DNA of 64,000 nucleotides from assembly GCF_902686445.1 (NCBI RefSeq), contig NC_062219.1, positions 144,442,057 to 144,506,056 of the forward strand, written 5' to 3'. Both the position numbers and the translations under genes were made by a program. This document shows, piece after piece, positions 13,401 through 22,512 of this stretch. Every line of letters begins with the position of its first letter. Position 1 is the first letter of the stretch. The notes under the pieces were generated by a model. The model was not told the origin of the DNA and ran no database searches. It saw only the letters and a list, made by a program, of their open reading frames with translations. This DNA comes from Sciurus carolinensis (lineage: Eukaryota > Chordata > Mammalia > Rodentia > Sciuridae).

Positions 13401-16400
13401 TCCATGTGTCCCTAATTATCAGCTACTGACTGTGTTCTTGGTCTGTAGTTCTTCATTTGTATGTAAGTGGTGAGAACTAAGATGACAGTTTTTTTAAAAG
13501 AATTGTCTTCTGTGCAAAACTTATACTCTAACAATTACAGAATGCTATTGAAAGAAATAAAGATCTAAATAAATGAAAATGCATCCCATGTTCATGGATG
13601 GGACAACTTAATAAGATGGCAGCACTTCCCAAATGGCCTATTACTTCACCCGGTTCCTATCAAACTCACAGCAGAAATTAACAAGATGTCCTAAGATTCC
13701 TATGAAAATTCAAGGAACCCCAAGTAGCCAAAGAAGAAAGGACAAAGTCAGTTATATCTCCCAATTTCAAAACTTACTATAGGGACTGGGGTTGTAGCTC
13801 AGTGGTAAAGTGTTTGCCTAGCATGTGTGAGGTACTGAGTTTGATCCTCAGCACCACATAAAAATAAAGTATTGTTTGCATCCCTCTACAACTAAAAATA
13901 TTTTTAAAAAACTTACTACAGAGTTGCTTTAATCAAGACGGATGTTACTGGCATTAGGATAGATACATAAAGTCAGTGGGATGGAGCTGGGAGTCCAGTC
14001 AAAAGCCCTGTGTCTGAGGGCACCTGATCTTTGAAAAGACTGCGGGGACAATTCAGTGGGGGAAGAAGAATCTCTTCAGCACTGGGGCTGGAAAGCCACA
14101 TGCACAGGACGGAGGCTGGACCCCTTCATGACAGCAACCACGAGTCGGCTTAAAATGGATCACACACCTCATAGTAGGAGCCAAAACCTATAAAATCCTT
14201 ATAAGAAATTCTAGGGGTAAATCTTTGTGACCTTGTGTTAGTTAAAACTTTCTTAAACATGACACATTAAAAGTAACATGAGAAAAATGGGTCAATAAGA
14301 TTTTGTCAGAATTAAGAACTTTTGTACTTCAATGGATACCATCAGTAGGTGAAAAGATGACCCACAGAATTGGTGATCATACTTATAAGTCTAATATTTG
14401 ATAAGAGATTTGTATCTAGATTATATAAAGACTGTTACAATTCAAAAGACAGTTGTGGATTCACTTAAAAATGAGCCAAAAGATCTAAAAAGATATTTCT
14501 CCAAATACATGCACATGGCCAATAAGTATATCATAGTGATGTTGAGGAAAGGCAAATTAAAACCACAAGGAGATACCACTTTACAACCACAAGGACGGCC
14601 ATAATTTATAAAAAGAAGAAAAATAGCAAGTGTCACTGAAGACATTAGGATCCTCTTACGTCGCTGGCGGGAAGGGACAGTGGCACAGCTGCTTTTGGAA
14701 ACAGGCTGGCATTTACATAGAGAGTTACCACGTGACCCACCGATTCTTCTCCTTGGTATACCGCCCTAGAAATTAAAGCATATGTCTACACAAAAATTTG
14801 TACATGAATGCTCACAGCAACACTGCATGGAAAAAGTGGAAACAACCCAAATGTCCATCAGCTGATGAGTGGATCAACAAAATTTGGTTATATTCATACG
14901 ATGGAATATTTTTCAGCCACAAAAAGAACCAAGTACAGATCCATGCTACAACATGAATAGCCCTTGAAAACATGATGCTAACTGAAAGTAGACAGTTATT
15001 TTTTTAAAAAACACATATTGTTTGGTTCCACTTATAGGAAATATCCAGAATAGACAAATCAGTAGAGACAGAAGGTAGATCAGTGGTTGCTTTGAGATAA
15101 GGGCAGAGAGGAATGAAGAATGAGGAGTGATGGATAGAGGTTTTCCTTTTGGGTTGATGAAAATGTTCTCAAGTTGACTGTGGTGATGGTTGTATATTCT
15201 GTGACTATAAACCTCCCCACCAAAAAACCCAGTGAATTACATATTTTAAATGGGTGGACTGTAAATGAATTCTACCTCAATAAATCTGGTATATTAAAAA
15301 AATTAATTGTCCACGACAAATGGGCTTCAGGCCTCCCTATAATCGGCACTGTGGCACATGTGTGGCACACTGTCTGCTCAGCATCACCGCAGGTGACACC
15401 GGAGCCTGGAAACGCAGGCCTCTCATCTGAATACTGATGAGTGGGAACAGATGAACTTACTGAAGCAGAAAGTTCCCCATTCAGTTCTGCTAATGTGGCT
15501 TATTTTCAGTCATTTGATCTCCATCTCATCTCTAATGATTATAAAGAATTAAAACAAATCATCATTGCAGAAATTTTGTAAGAAAATGCAGATGGGGGGA
15601 TAAAAGAAGAAAAGAAACTTGGGTGTCTTCCCACCATGAGATGAGAAGTGGCCCCGCCACCCACGCGTGGCAGAGCAGCAGCAGCCTGGCACCCGTCACG
15701 TGTGGTGGCCTTGGCTCCTTGGGAAGGACACCAGGTGTGGGAGTGCCCCCTGCAAGTTGAGAAGAGAATCTTGGCACATGATAGGTGTCACAAGTCCAGC
15801 CGCCCAAGACCAGCTGCCGCTGCTTCAGTCGGGATTCCTCAGTCTCATGTCCTGAGAACCCGCGACGTCCACTCAGACTCAGGCTTCTGGCGAGTTACAA
15901 GCCCTTCATCAATTGCAAGAACCATCATGGCGTGTGTCTCTGGGAGCTGCGAGGCTGCCTGTGCCTCTCGTCAGACTTTCCCCTGATGCATACAACTGGT
16001 GGGTGCAGCCAGCGGGCTTGCAGCTCAGGGTTATCAGAGCTGGAGTGGAGGAGAGTCCTGCAGCCACGCTCATCCTCTCAGGTCCTCACCTGGGGAAGCC
16101 ATCCAGGAGCACTGAGCGACTTCTTTAAACATGCAGACTCACAATGGCAGGATTTTCTTTTCCATCTCATGCTTAACAAATTTTCATTGAACTTTAGGTC
16201 AGAGGTCAGCAAAACTGCCCATGGGCCAAATTTGGCCACCATCTGTATTTGTAAATAAAGTTTTATTGGAACACAGCCCTGGGCATCTGTCTATATATCA
16301 TGTATGTCTGCTTTTGTTACCGTAATGGCAGCAGAGACTATCTGGTCTGCAAAGCCTGAAATATTTACTGTGTGACCTTTTACAGAAAAAGCTTACCAAC

Positions 16401-18029
16401 AACCCCTGTTCTAGGTTAATAAGAAAACTGGAAGATATTCCCTGATGCTTTTAATCTGATTTCTGTCTAATCTCAGTAGTCGGCTGGAGTACCACCTACC
16501 TGCATTTTAACTCTGAATTACCCGAGGTCCTTAAGCCTGGCACAAGTTGTTTAGACTCTTTGTCCCAGTTCTGACTAGAGACAAAGCCATAGAATTCACG
16601 TCCACAGAAATGTGTTACTATTTTTAAGGTGCGAATTAGTTCTGGTTTGGGTTTTATCGTTTCCGCTTGAGGATGGTTCTCAGACGATCGCTATCACAGG
16701 AAACCCTGGGCATTGTCTGACTTAAACCTCGCTGTCCTGACTGTTATCACACCCCCTGCTTATGAGCAGGGCCTTCGGAGCACCTGGGCCCCTCAGTGCC
16801 CCGCAGCCACCAGGTGGCCTTTGACTTTCCAATCTTGGAATGTACTTGACACGTGTACCAAACATGTCCCGGGTGCTGAGGGTGGGGTACATCAGTAAAG
16901 AGAGCAAAAGTGTCCCCTCCGAGGATCATACTCTTGTGGCCGAGGCAGACTGCAGTGCACACGGTGGGCAAATTCTGTCTCTCAAGAGAAGGTGAAGAGG
17001 CGGTGGCACAAAACCAGGGTAGAGCAGGGTGTCAGGGCAGCCAGGTGGCAGGATCCAGTCAGGCTCAGGGCAAGCTCTGTGGAGGAGATGTGGACGGAGA
17101 CCTGGAGGAGGTGAAGGAGTTGCTGAAGAGCTCGTTTGGGACAAGAGCTTCCCAGGCCCGGGGACCCCTGAGCCAAGCCTCCAAGGTGGGAGGTGTAAGG
17201 AGCAGCAGGGCGGTCAGCCTGTTGCAGTGGCGACGGTGAAGTCCCAGGAAAGGCAGCAGCACCATACTGAGGGTGCCCCAAGAGAGCTCGCTGCCCACGG
17301 GGTGCAGAGGTCTCAGGAATTCTCAGCTGGCACGTCGTTTGTAGATTGCTGCAGTCGCGTGGCCAGAGCTCACCAAGTGCGAAGAGCTTGTGATAGGGTG
17401 GGCCGCTGTGAGGGGGGTCGGATGCCACCCAGGGGCAGAGCCTCAGGCACGCAGCGGGGCCCCTCTTGATCTGCTCATCCGAAAACCAAGGTGAATAACA
17501 AAATTGTTTTTATGCCTTGAACATTTTACTTTAAAGCACAAGTGTATGTTCACTTTCTTTTCTTTCTTTTGGTTAGCTTTAGACCTTCTGTTTGAGTAGG
17601 AGCAGTCTGGGCTTACCTTTCTTGCATACTTCATTCTTTACTGCTGTACGGGTTAAATATCCCTAGTCCAAAAATCCAAAATCCAGAATGCTTTAAAGTC
17701 CCAAACTTTTTGGACACTGACATGATACCACAAATGGAGTATTTTATACCATGAAACTGTTTCATGCAGAAAATTATTTAAGATAACGGCATAAAATGAC
17801 CTTCAGAACTTTGGATTATGCAGAGGGAAGGGAGGGGAGGGGTGGGGCGGTGGGGCTGGGACGGACAGTGGAATGAGACATCACCCTATGTACATGTAGG
17901 AGAAAAAGGTCTTTTTAAAAATAAAAAAATTAAAAAGGAAATAAAATGACCTTCAGATTATGACCTTACGGTATATATGAAATCAGTGAATTTCATGTTT
18001 AGACCAGAGTCTCATCCCCAGTGATATCT

Positions 18030-18070
<41 letters not shown>

Positions 18071-21000
18071 GAGAAGCTGGGCCTCAGAGGCTCAGCACTG
18101 GAGGGATTTTGTTACCGACTGCCTTCCACGTAATGTGCAGTGTTGTCCTTTTGTGTCCTATTTAGTGTCTGTTGGTCCTACAAGAGCCCAGTCAGTGTTA
18201 CCCAAGGCAAGCAGGACACCACCCACCTGCACAGGGATGAGCCCCGAGCCGCTCTCTTCCCAGGTCTATGCCAGTTTCCAGATGACTCTCTATTTGGCCC
18301 CCATGCCATTTGATGCTCAGGATGGGGCACAACTGTAAGATCTGAGGTGGGGGTCCAGCTTCCTTTTGTGAATGTGGAAAGAGAATATATGGAAGTTGGG
18401 AGTCTGGGAATTCCCTAAAAGCTCTCCATGACTGGCTATGGTTTTTGGAGATGCTACCAGTAGGGTTCATCCATGATGTGGACAGGGAGGCTGAGGCATT
18501 CACCATGCATGCTATATCAAGAATAAATAGCCAGGTGCAGTGGCACACGCCTATAATCCTAGCGGCTCTGGAGGCTGAGGCAGGAGGATCTCGAGTTCAA
18601 GGCCAGCCTCAGCAAATCAGCGAGACCCTGTCTCTAATACTCTAATACTTATTACATAAATAAAAAGGACCAGTGATGTGGTTCAGTGATTGAGCGCCCC
18701 TGGGTTCAACCCCCAGTGCCAAAATTAAAATTAATAATATGAATGGTGAATTACATTGAAGAAAAACCCTTTCCATTTTAATCTTGCTTAACTGGTTTTC
18801 TTATTAATAATGCACTTGAAAATCCTGCTTTTGTTTCTTATTCATCGTTTGTAGGGTTTTCCCCCCGCCCGAAGTGCTTTTCCTTAAAGGAAACAAAAAA
18901 ACATTGATTTTTCTTCTTTTTTTTCTCCCTCTTCTCATCCTCATTTTTTGACTTTCTTTTCTTTTTCCTTTCCTTTATTTTATTTTTTATTTTTTGGTAG
19001 TACTAGGGACAGAACCCAGGACCTTGCACGGGCCAGCAAACACTCTGCCAGAGCTACACCTCAGACTTTTCTGCTTTCTAAGTCAGAGGCGGCTCATAAA
19101 GTCCAGGGGTTGGTTTAAGAGGCTTGTTTACTCCGCTAAAATCCTGGTCTGGGCGGTGCATGAGGTTTCACCTCTCTTATCCTGTGTACATGTGAATGCT
19201 ATTTGAAAATCTATGTGTGTATTAAAATTATAAATTGACAAATTATAGTTGCAAATATATTATGAATATATTTACAGGGCACAACATGATGTTGTGATTT
19301 GTGAATATACTATGAATAAGTCAATCAAGCTATTCCACCTCAAATACTTACTTTTTTATGGTGAGAACATTTGAAATATATGCTCAGTAATTTTGAAATA
19401 TACAATACAGTATTATTTACTGTTTTCATTCCACTGTGCAACATACAGCAAAGAAAAAGCTTCCTCCCTCCTGTCTGACTGAGGCTTTGTGCCCATTAAC
19501 TGGATCTCCCCAGTTCCACACCCCAGACTGGTAACCTCCATTTTGTTCTCTGCTCCTCCGAGCCCCGTTGTTCCGAGCCCCGTTGTTTTAGATCCTACCC
19601 GTAGGTGAGAACGTGTGGGGTTTGTCTTTGTGCCTGGCTTAGTTCACGTGGCATAATGTTCTCCGTTTCCGTCCATGTTGCCCCAAGTGGCTGAATTTCT
19701 TCCTTCAGGTTGAATAGTATTCATGGTGTTTCTAGACTGCCTTTTCTTTACCCATTCATCTTGACAAATACCTAGGTTGACTCCATAACTCGGTCACTGT
19801 GAATAGTGCTGCAGTGAAGGTGGGCTGTGCCCGTCTCGTCACCACATAGGTGCCCAGAAGTGGGATGACTGAATCACGTGGAAACTGCTTGGTTTCTTGA
19901 GGAACCTCCATACAGTTTTCCATAATGGCTGTGCTAATTTACATACCACCAACATTGTGCGAGGGCCCCCTGTCTACATCCTTGCCAGCACTTGGTTTTT
20001 GTCTTTTTGATGTCATTTTGACAGAAGTGAGATATCTTCTTGTGATCAGATAATACAATATCTAATTAGGTATTCTCTAATTAGATAATACATAATGATC
20101 AATTACGTAATACCTAATGATCAGTGATATTGAGCATTCTTCAACTTCATGTTGGCCATTTGTATGTCTTCTTTTGAGCAATGTCTATTTAGGCCCTTGT
20201 CCATTTTTTAATCAAATTATTTGTTTTCTTTCTATAGAATTGTTTGATTTCCTTATATATTTTATTTATTTAACCCCTTATCAGTTGTATGGCTTGTAAA
20301 TATTTTCTCCTAGTCCATATAATTTGCCAGGTTGTCACTTCACTCTACTGATTGCTTTTTTTAATTATGCAGAAACTTTATTTTGGTGTAATCTCATTTG
20401 TTTAGTTTTGGTTTTGTCATCTGTTTGCCTAGACCAAGGTCATGTAGTTCCCCCGCGCCTGGGTTTTTTCTAGCAGTTTTACAGTTTCAGGTCTGTTTAA
20501 GTGTCTAATCTATTTTGAACTGATTTTTGTATATGGTGTAAGGTAAGAGTCCAGTTTCATTCTTCTGCATGTGGATATCCAGTTTCCCACACCATTTTTT
20601 AGAGACTGTCCTTTTCCTATCACATGGTTGGCACCTTCGTCAAAAATCAATTGACCAGTTGGGCACAGTGGCACAAGCCTGCAATCCCGGCAACTCAGAA
20701 AGGCTGAGGCAGGACGATCACAAGTTCGGAGCCAGCCTCAGCAACTTAGAGAGACCCTAAACAATTTAGCAAGACCCTGTCCCAAAAATAAATAAATAAA
20801 AATGGCTGGAGATGTGACTCAGTGGTAAAGCACCCCTGGGTTCAATCCCCATTACCGGGGGAAAAAATTGACCACAGATGCATGGATTAGTTTCTGGCTT
20901 TCTTCTGTTCCATTGATCGGTTTGTCTATTTTAATGCCTGTAGTCGCTGTTTTAATTACAGTGTGTTGTAGTATATTTTTAAATCATGTAGTGCAATGCT

Positions 21001-21639
21001 TCCAACTTGTTCTCTTTGCTCATGATTGCCTTAGCTATGAAGGGTTTGTGTGGGTGTTAAGCAGGGTTGGGTGGGGTGGGGAGTACTACAGGAACTTTAA
21101 GATTTTTTTTACCTATTTCTATGAAAAATGACATCGGAATTTTGAGGGTATTGCATTATAATAATTCTTCCAATCCATGAACATAGGATTTCTTTCTATT
21201 TGTTTGTCTTCATGTGGACATATGTATATATTCATATGCAGACGCACACACATTTCAGCTATGTGTCTGGCACTACAATCACAAATTACACTTTACAATC
21301 CTTTACACTTCCCTACGCATTAAATAAAATTCTGATTTATAGCACACAGAGACCAATCAATTGCTTCTCCAGACTCCCTTAATCACCCATCATAAAGTGG
21401 GATCTTGAGTTGTCAGTAACTGAAGAAGTGAATCTGAAACACCATATTTGAGAATCTGGGTTTTACTCTGGCTATAACCAAGAAATGTGTGATGTTCTGC
21501 GATTTTACATTCACTTTGCTCACTCGTAGCTCACACTGTGCTATGCTTGGCTTTTCCATTCAGGTTTCATTTCCAGGGACCCTGTGGAACAACTCTTCCT
21601 GAAGCCCTTGCTCCTCATGAAACTGAAACTATTTCCTAA
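1351..21639 (+). CDS. SIRT5: SIRT5, mitochondrial NAD-dependent protein deacylase (8 coding exons)
   Basis: Class III sirtuin that removes succinyl, malonyl and glutaryl groups from lysines, mostly in mitochondria, consuming NAD+. Joining 1351-1465, 4587-4720, 7570-7795, 9309-9396, 10122-10175, 10777-10900, 12360-12475 and 21564-21639 gives 933 nt, i.e. 310 codons plus TAA, the length of human SIRT5. All junctions are GT-AG and in phase. Visible features: an Arg-containing N-terminus without acidic residues (mitochondrial presequence), the NAD-binding [14 protein letters not shown] at 58-71, Tyr102 and Arg105 that define acyl specificity, QNID at 140-143, catalytic His158 in LEIHG, and the zinc cysteines 166, 169, 207 and 212. 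No key residue is missing. The gene is intact; only non-coding 5' exon(s) are not seen. Confidence 0.97.
1717..1768 (-). mobile_element. ID SINE fragment
   Basis: Contains GCAGTGCTGGGGAT...GGACCTTGAACATGC, the reverse complement of the ID tRNA-like 3' half. Confidence 0.5.
2136..2157. repeat. Poly-A tract
   Basis: Uninterrupted run of A, possibly the tail of a decayed retroposon. Confidence 0.7.
2330..2403 (-). mobile_element. ID SINE
   Basis: Reverse-strand ID element: GCAGTGCTGGGG, GCCAGGCGAACACCCTGCC, then CACTGAACTGTACC (A-box side). Confidence 0.6.
2850..4150. other. GC-rich, moderately CpG-rich intron block
   Basis: GC content is clearly above its surroundings and CpGs are fairly frequent from about 3250 to 4090. 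Several long ORFs overlap on both strands, as expected from a stop-poor GC-rich region. None resembles a known protein. It could be an alternative promoter, an exonised segment or an old CpG-rich block. Confidence 0.4.
4587..4720 (+). CDS. SIRT5: SIRT5 coding exon 2 (NAD-binding motif)
   Basis: Encodes residues 39-83 and carries the sirtuin [12 protein letters not shown]-binding loop. The acceptor is CTCTCTGCTCAG. Codon 39 is completed as AAT (Asn), where I recall Ser in human. Thr45-Cys46 also differ from the human Lys-Phe. The donor is CAG|GTTGGT, which is not strong. Confidence 0.95.
5121..5322 (-). mobile_element. B1-dID composite SINE
   Basis: In plus-strand order: an ID half (TTGGTACTGGGGATTGAAC ... 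CACTGAGCCACATCC), then a reversed B1 half (GATCCTCCTGCCTCAACCTC). The B1 half is diverged. Confidence 0.75.
5405..5522 (-). mobile_element. LINE-1 3' fragment
   Basis: Resembles antisense LINE-1 3' end sequence (GTGTATGATTCAACGAATTT, then GTTGCGTGGCC). Old and short. Confidence 0.4.
5536..5873 (-). mobile_element. MaLR-like LTR, copy 1
   Basis: Shares a run of blocks with 8903-9237: ATACCTGAGA near the start, GGAAGCTCCAGAGAAGAGG, CCCCAGTGACC, TAGGCCCCA...CTTGAAAGTTCCACC and ATCCAAACT at the end. The ACCTGAG...TTTATT opening resembles the reverse complement of mammalian MaLR LTR ends. Strand and family are inferred. Confidence 0.5.
6058..6780. other. GC-rich intron sequence, no gene
   Basis: Mostly unique GC-rich SIRT5 intron. 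I see no exon, tRNA or recognisable repeat apart from a short CAC trinucleotide run near 6650-6662. Confidence 0.4.
6858..6933. repeat. 18-bp minisatellite (about 4 units)
   Basis: Tandem units of TGTGTGTATGTGGATGGT with one variant unit (GGATAGT), embedded in a TG-rich zone from about 6815 to 6975. Confidence 0.85.
7103..7306 (+). mobile_element. B1-dID composite SINE
   Basis: B1 half (CGCCTGTAATCCCAGCTG, AGGCTGAGGCAGGAGGATC) followed by an ID half (CTGGAGATGTGGCCCAGCGG ... GGGTTCAATCCCCAGTGCC). Confidence 0.85.
7570..7795 (+). CDS. SIRT5: SIRT5 coding exon 3 (catalytic core)
   Basis: Encodes residues 84-158 plus one base. It holds FYHYRREVM with Tyr102 and Arg105, the residues that bind acidic acyl groups, then TQNIDELH and catalytic His158. 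The acceptor is CACCCCCAG and the donor is G|GTGAGG. The exon is GC-rich compared with the exons that follow. Confidence 0.96.
7796..8902. other. SIRT5 intron 3 unique sequence
   Basis: GC-rich for the first 500 bases, then AT-rich. The long ORFs here overlap on both strands and show no recognised protein similarity. No repeat recognised. Confidence 0.4.
8903..9237 (-). mobile_element. MaLR-like LTR, copy 2
   Basis: Opens CTTTCTGTAACAAAATACC, with GTTTATTTTGGCTCAC and AGCTGGGAAGCAAAGAGGAA inside, and ends GGACATTCCAGATCCAAACT. It resembles the reverse complement of a MaLR LTR and matches the copy at 5536-5873. Confidence 0.55.
9309..9396 (+). CDS. SIRT5: SIRT5 coding exon 4 (first zinc Cys pair)
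   Basis: Encodes residues 159-187 and two bases of codon 188. It contains CTSC (Cys166, Cys169), half of the structural zinc site. The acceptor is TGTTTTTCAG and the donor is GG|GTAATT. It lies about 70 bases downstream of a MaLR-like insertion. Confidence 0.95.
9397..10121. other. SIRT5 intron 4, nothing recognised
   Basis: AT-rich intron between coding exons 4 and 5. No exon, RNA gene or clear repeat seen. Confidence 0.4.
10122..10175 (+). CDS. SIRT5: SIRT5 coding exon 5 (short linker exon)
   Basis: A 54-nt exon for residues 188-205 plus two bases. Its product, [18 protein letters not shown], matches the acidic linker between the two zinc Cys pairs in known SIRT5. The acceptor is TTTCCTTCAG and the donor is CG|GTAGGT. 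Its length is a multiple of three, so skipping it would keep the frame. Confidence 0.93.
10777..10900 (+). CDS. SIRT5: SIRT5 coding exon 6 (second zinc Cys pair)
   Basis: Encodes residues 206-247. It has CEEAGC (Cys207, Cys212), completing the zinc site, then [13 protein letters not shown], the conserved acyl-lysine-binding stretch. The acceptor is TTCTTCCAG and the donor is GTG|GTAGGT. Confidence 0.96.
10969..11001. repeat. Pyrimidine (TCCC/CTTC) simple repeat
   Basis: Run of CTTCCCTCCC and CTTCCTCCC units just inside SIRT5 intron 6. Confidence 0.7.
11260..11459 (+). mobile_element. hAT-type MER element, copy A
   Basis: Starts CAGTGGTGAGCAACTGC and ends CCAACTCTG, with internal TGAATAAAGTTTTATTGGGA. 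Homologous to 16200-16408 and, reversed, to 63066-63276. Confidence 0.55.
11480..11810 (-). mobile_element. Old LINE-1 fragment
   Basis: Contains AACAATGCTGCAATGAATAT and TCCTAGGAGTGGAATTAAC, typical of antisense ancient LINE-1 3' sequence. Confidence 0.5.
12360..12475 (+). CDS. SIRT5: SIRT5 coding exon 7 (Rossmann fold end)
   Basis: Encodes residues 248-285 plus two bases. It includes [18 protein letters not shown], the NAD-contacting strand and helix of the Rossmann fold, followed by the GVPVAEFN segment. The acceptor is TTGCTTCGTAG and the donor is AG|GTACAG. The next intron is about 9.1 kb. Confidence 0.96.
13205..13323. mobile_element. MER5A-like hAT fragment
   Basis: Contains TGCCTGGGTGCCACCTC, GAGATTCTGATG and the end GAATCACTGCTCT, as in MER5-type elements. 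Partial copy. Confidence 0.45.
13500..15305 (+). mobile_element. LINE-1 3' part (ORF2 end and 3' UTR), decayed
   Basis: Remnants of the ORF2 tail are visible, e.g. GGAAAGGCAAATTAAAACCA, ACAACCCAAATGTCCATCAG and TACGATGGAATATTTTTCAG. An AATAAA and A-rich end follow near 15280-15305. The frame is broken by stops, so it is not functional. An ID SINE interrupts it at 13780-13907. Confidence 0.8.
13780..13907 (+). mobile_element. ID SINE with A-rich tail, inserted in LINE-1
   Basis: GGGACTGGGGTTGTAGCTCA (A-box), then GAGTTTGATCCTCAGCACC (B-box side), with a long non-ID tail. Flanked by the 11-bp direct repeat AAAACTTACTA at 13769-13779 and 13908-13918. Confidence 0.85.
15310..16195. other. SIRT5 intron 7 unique sequence
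   Basis: Mixed GC content. Several overlapping short ORFs but no recognised protein, exon or repeat. Confidence 0.4.
16200..16408 (+). mobile_element. hAT-type MER element, copy B
   Basis: CAGAGGTCAGCAAAACTG at one end, CCAACAACCCCTG at the other, and GTAAATAAAGTTTTATTGGA inside. Near-matching 8-bp flanks CTTTAGGT and TTCTAGGT fit an hAT target duplication. Confidence 0.65.
16420..17640. other. SIRT5 intron 7, no gene recognised
   Basis: GC-rich from about 16900 to 17460 with overlapping ORFs on both strands. A stretch near 17060-17160 (GACCTGGAGGAGGTGAAGG) is loosely like old L2-type repeat sequence, but not firmly. Confidence 0.35.
17650..18032 (+). mobile_element. Tigger-like DNA transposon, interrupted
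   Basis: GGTTAAATATCCCTAGTCC at the start, then GACCTTACGGTATATATG and AATTTCATGTTTAGAC, matching the order in the element at 61529-61857. It is split by an insertion at about 17806-17939. Confidence 0.5.
17806..17939 (+). mobile_element. Short 5'-truncated retroposon (LINE-1 3' end-like)
   Basis: A G-rich segment (GGGAAGGGAGGGGAGGGG), then GAATGAGACATCACCC and an A/T-rich tail. It is flanked by the 16-bp direct repeat ATAAAATGACCTTCAG at about 17790-17805 and 17940-17955. Confidence 0.6.
18032..18067. repeat. (GT)n microsatellite
   Basis: About 18 GT units. Confidence 0.9.
18531..18733 (+). mobile_element. B1-dID composite SINE
   Basis: CCAGGTGCAGTGGCACACGC and GAGGCTGAGGCAGGAGGATC (B1 half), then GTGATGTGGTTCAGTGATTG and GGGTTCAACCCCCAGTGCC (ID half). 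Confidence 0.85.
18986..19066 (-). mobile_element. ID SINE
   Basis: Reversed ID: TTTTTTGGTAGTACTAGGG, AGAACCCAGGACCTTGC, then ACTCTGCCAGAGCTACACC. Confidence 0.7.
19205..21190 (-). mobile_element. LINE-1 (antisense), decayed
   Basis: Reverse strand carries LINE-1 3' UTR and ORF2-end sequence. On the plus strand: TTCCGTCCATGTTGCCCC, CAGTTTTCCATAATGGCTG, TCCATTGATCGGTTTGTC and TTTGCTCATGATTGCCTTAG. Many stops, not functional. Contains a B1-dID insertion at 20658-20865. Confidence 0.8.
20658..20865 (+). mobile_element. B1-dID composite SINE inside LINE-1
   Basis: GTTGGGCACAGTGGCACAAG through GGCTGAGGCAGGACGATC (B1), then GGCTGGAGATGTGACTCAG and GGGTTCAATCCCCATTACC (ID). Flanked by the 9-bp direct repeat AATTGACCA at 20649-20657 and 20866-20874. 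Confidence 0.9.
21564..21639 (+). CDS. SIRT5: SIRT5 last coding exon
   Basis: Completes codon 286 and encodes residues 287-310, starting [15 protein letters not shown] and ending TETIS before TAA at 21637. The acceptor is TTTTCCATTCAG. The C-terminus matches the long mitochondrial isoform of SIRT5. Confidence 0.95.
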
Positions 21640-22512
21640 GTGCCCTGGGGAAGGAAGGAATGACAGTGTATCAAGAACTAGGCCATGAAGAAGAGAAACA
21701 GTTTTGTGGATGGTGAGCTGAATATTGGAAATCTAAAAATATCCTTGCCTGCACTGGTTGGAATTCACCCTGTTAAGTGACTTGGCTTCAGAGAAGAGCA
21801 AACATGTAAGGAAGAAGTCAGAGAACTGCAATGTTCACGCACGTTACTTGGTTTTAACGAACTCTAAGTGTCTTATTTTTGATGTTTGGTTGTGTTTGGG
21901 AGAGGAAAGTTTTGTAGTTAGATTATCTATAAAAAGGTAATTATCTTGATTGTATTTTTGCTCTATGGGCAAAGATAGAAACAGAGGGGTAAAATCCTGG
22001 TACTTAATTCTGATTTTTACACAAGTTTTGGTGGAAAATGAAATCACTCACTACAGTAGTTAATTTATTATATAAAGATGTTACCCCAAAAGATCTTTGT
22101 TGGGGGCTTTTTCTTTTCAGTGTTTGTTGGTTGCCTTACCTCAAAGAACAGGATATTAGGATAACCACCGCTGCCTAAAATTTAGCTTGGGTTATCTTGG
22201 CAGCAAGCACAGGGAAGACTAGACTAGAGAGGTAAAGCTACTCTGTCCTCAATCCCCACAAGCTAGTGGACACTCAGGTCCCTTGGCTTGCCTGAGGATG
22301 GGCTGTGAGGAGGCCTGAGTTCAAGTTTTGCATGTCATACATAATACCATCACTTGAATTTAGGTGGGCTCCGCCCAAGTGATTACAAACCTCTGCCACA
22401 TCACCTCAGCCCCTTGCAGAATTAATGTTATGCCCTTGGGTTTACAGTAACAGGTGACAAGCCACTGCATCTGAATGTCTTCGTACTTAATAAATCCCAA
22501 AGGTCCTTTGTG
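21640..22512 (+). other. SIRT5: SIRT5 3' UTR (predicted)
   Basis: The first canonical AATAAA after the SIRT5 stop is at 22489-22494. A GT-rich element (TTTGTGTGG) follows, as expected just beyond a cleavage site. I infer a 3' UTR of about 870 nt. A further distal site cannot be excluded. Confidence 0.5.
22489..22494 (+). promoter_or_regulatory. SIRT5: Candidate SIRT5 polyadenylation signal AATAAA
   Basis: Canonical hexamer about 850 nt after the stop, with GT-rich sequence 12-20 nt downstream. Confidence 0.45.

Noticed and set aside
14398..14604. Open frame resembling a small protein
   Set aside because: Part of a decayed LINE-1 ORF2 end.
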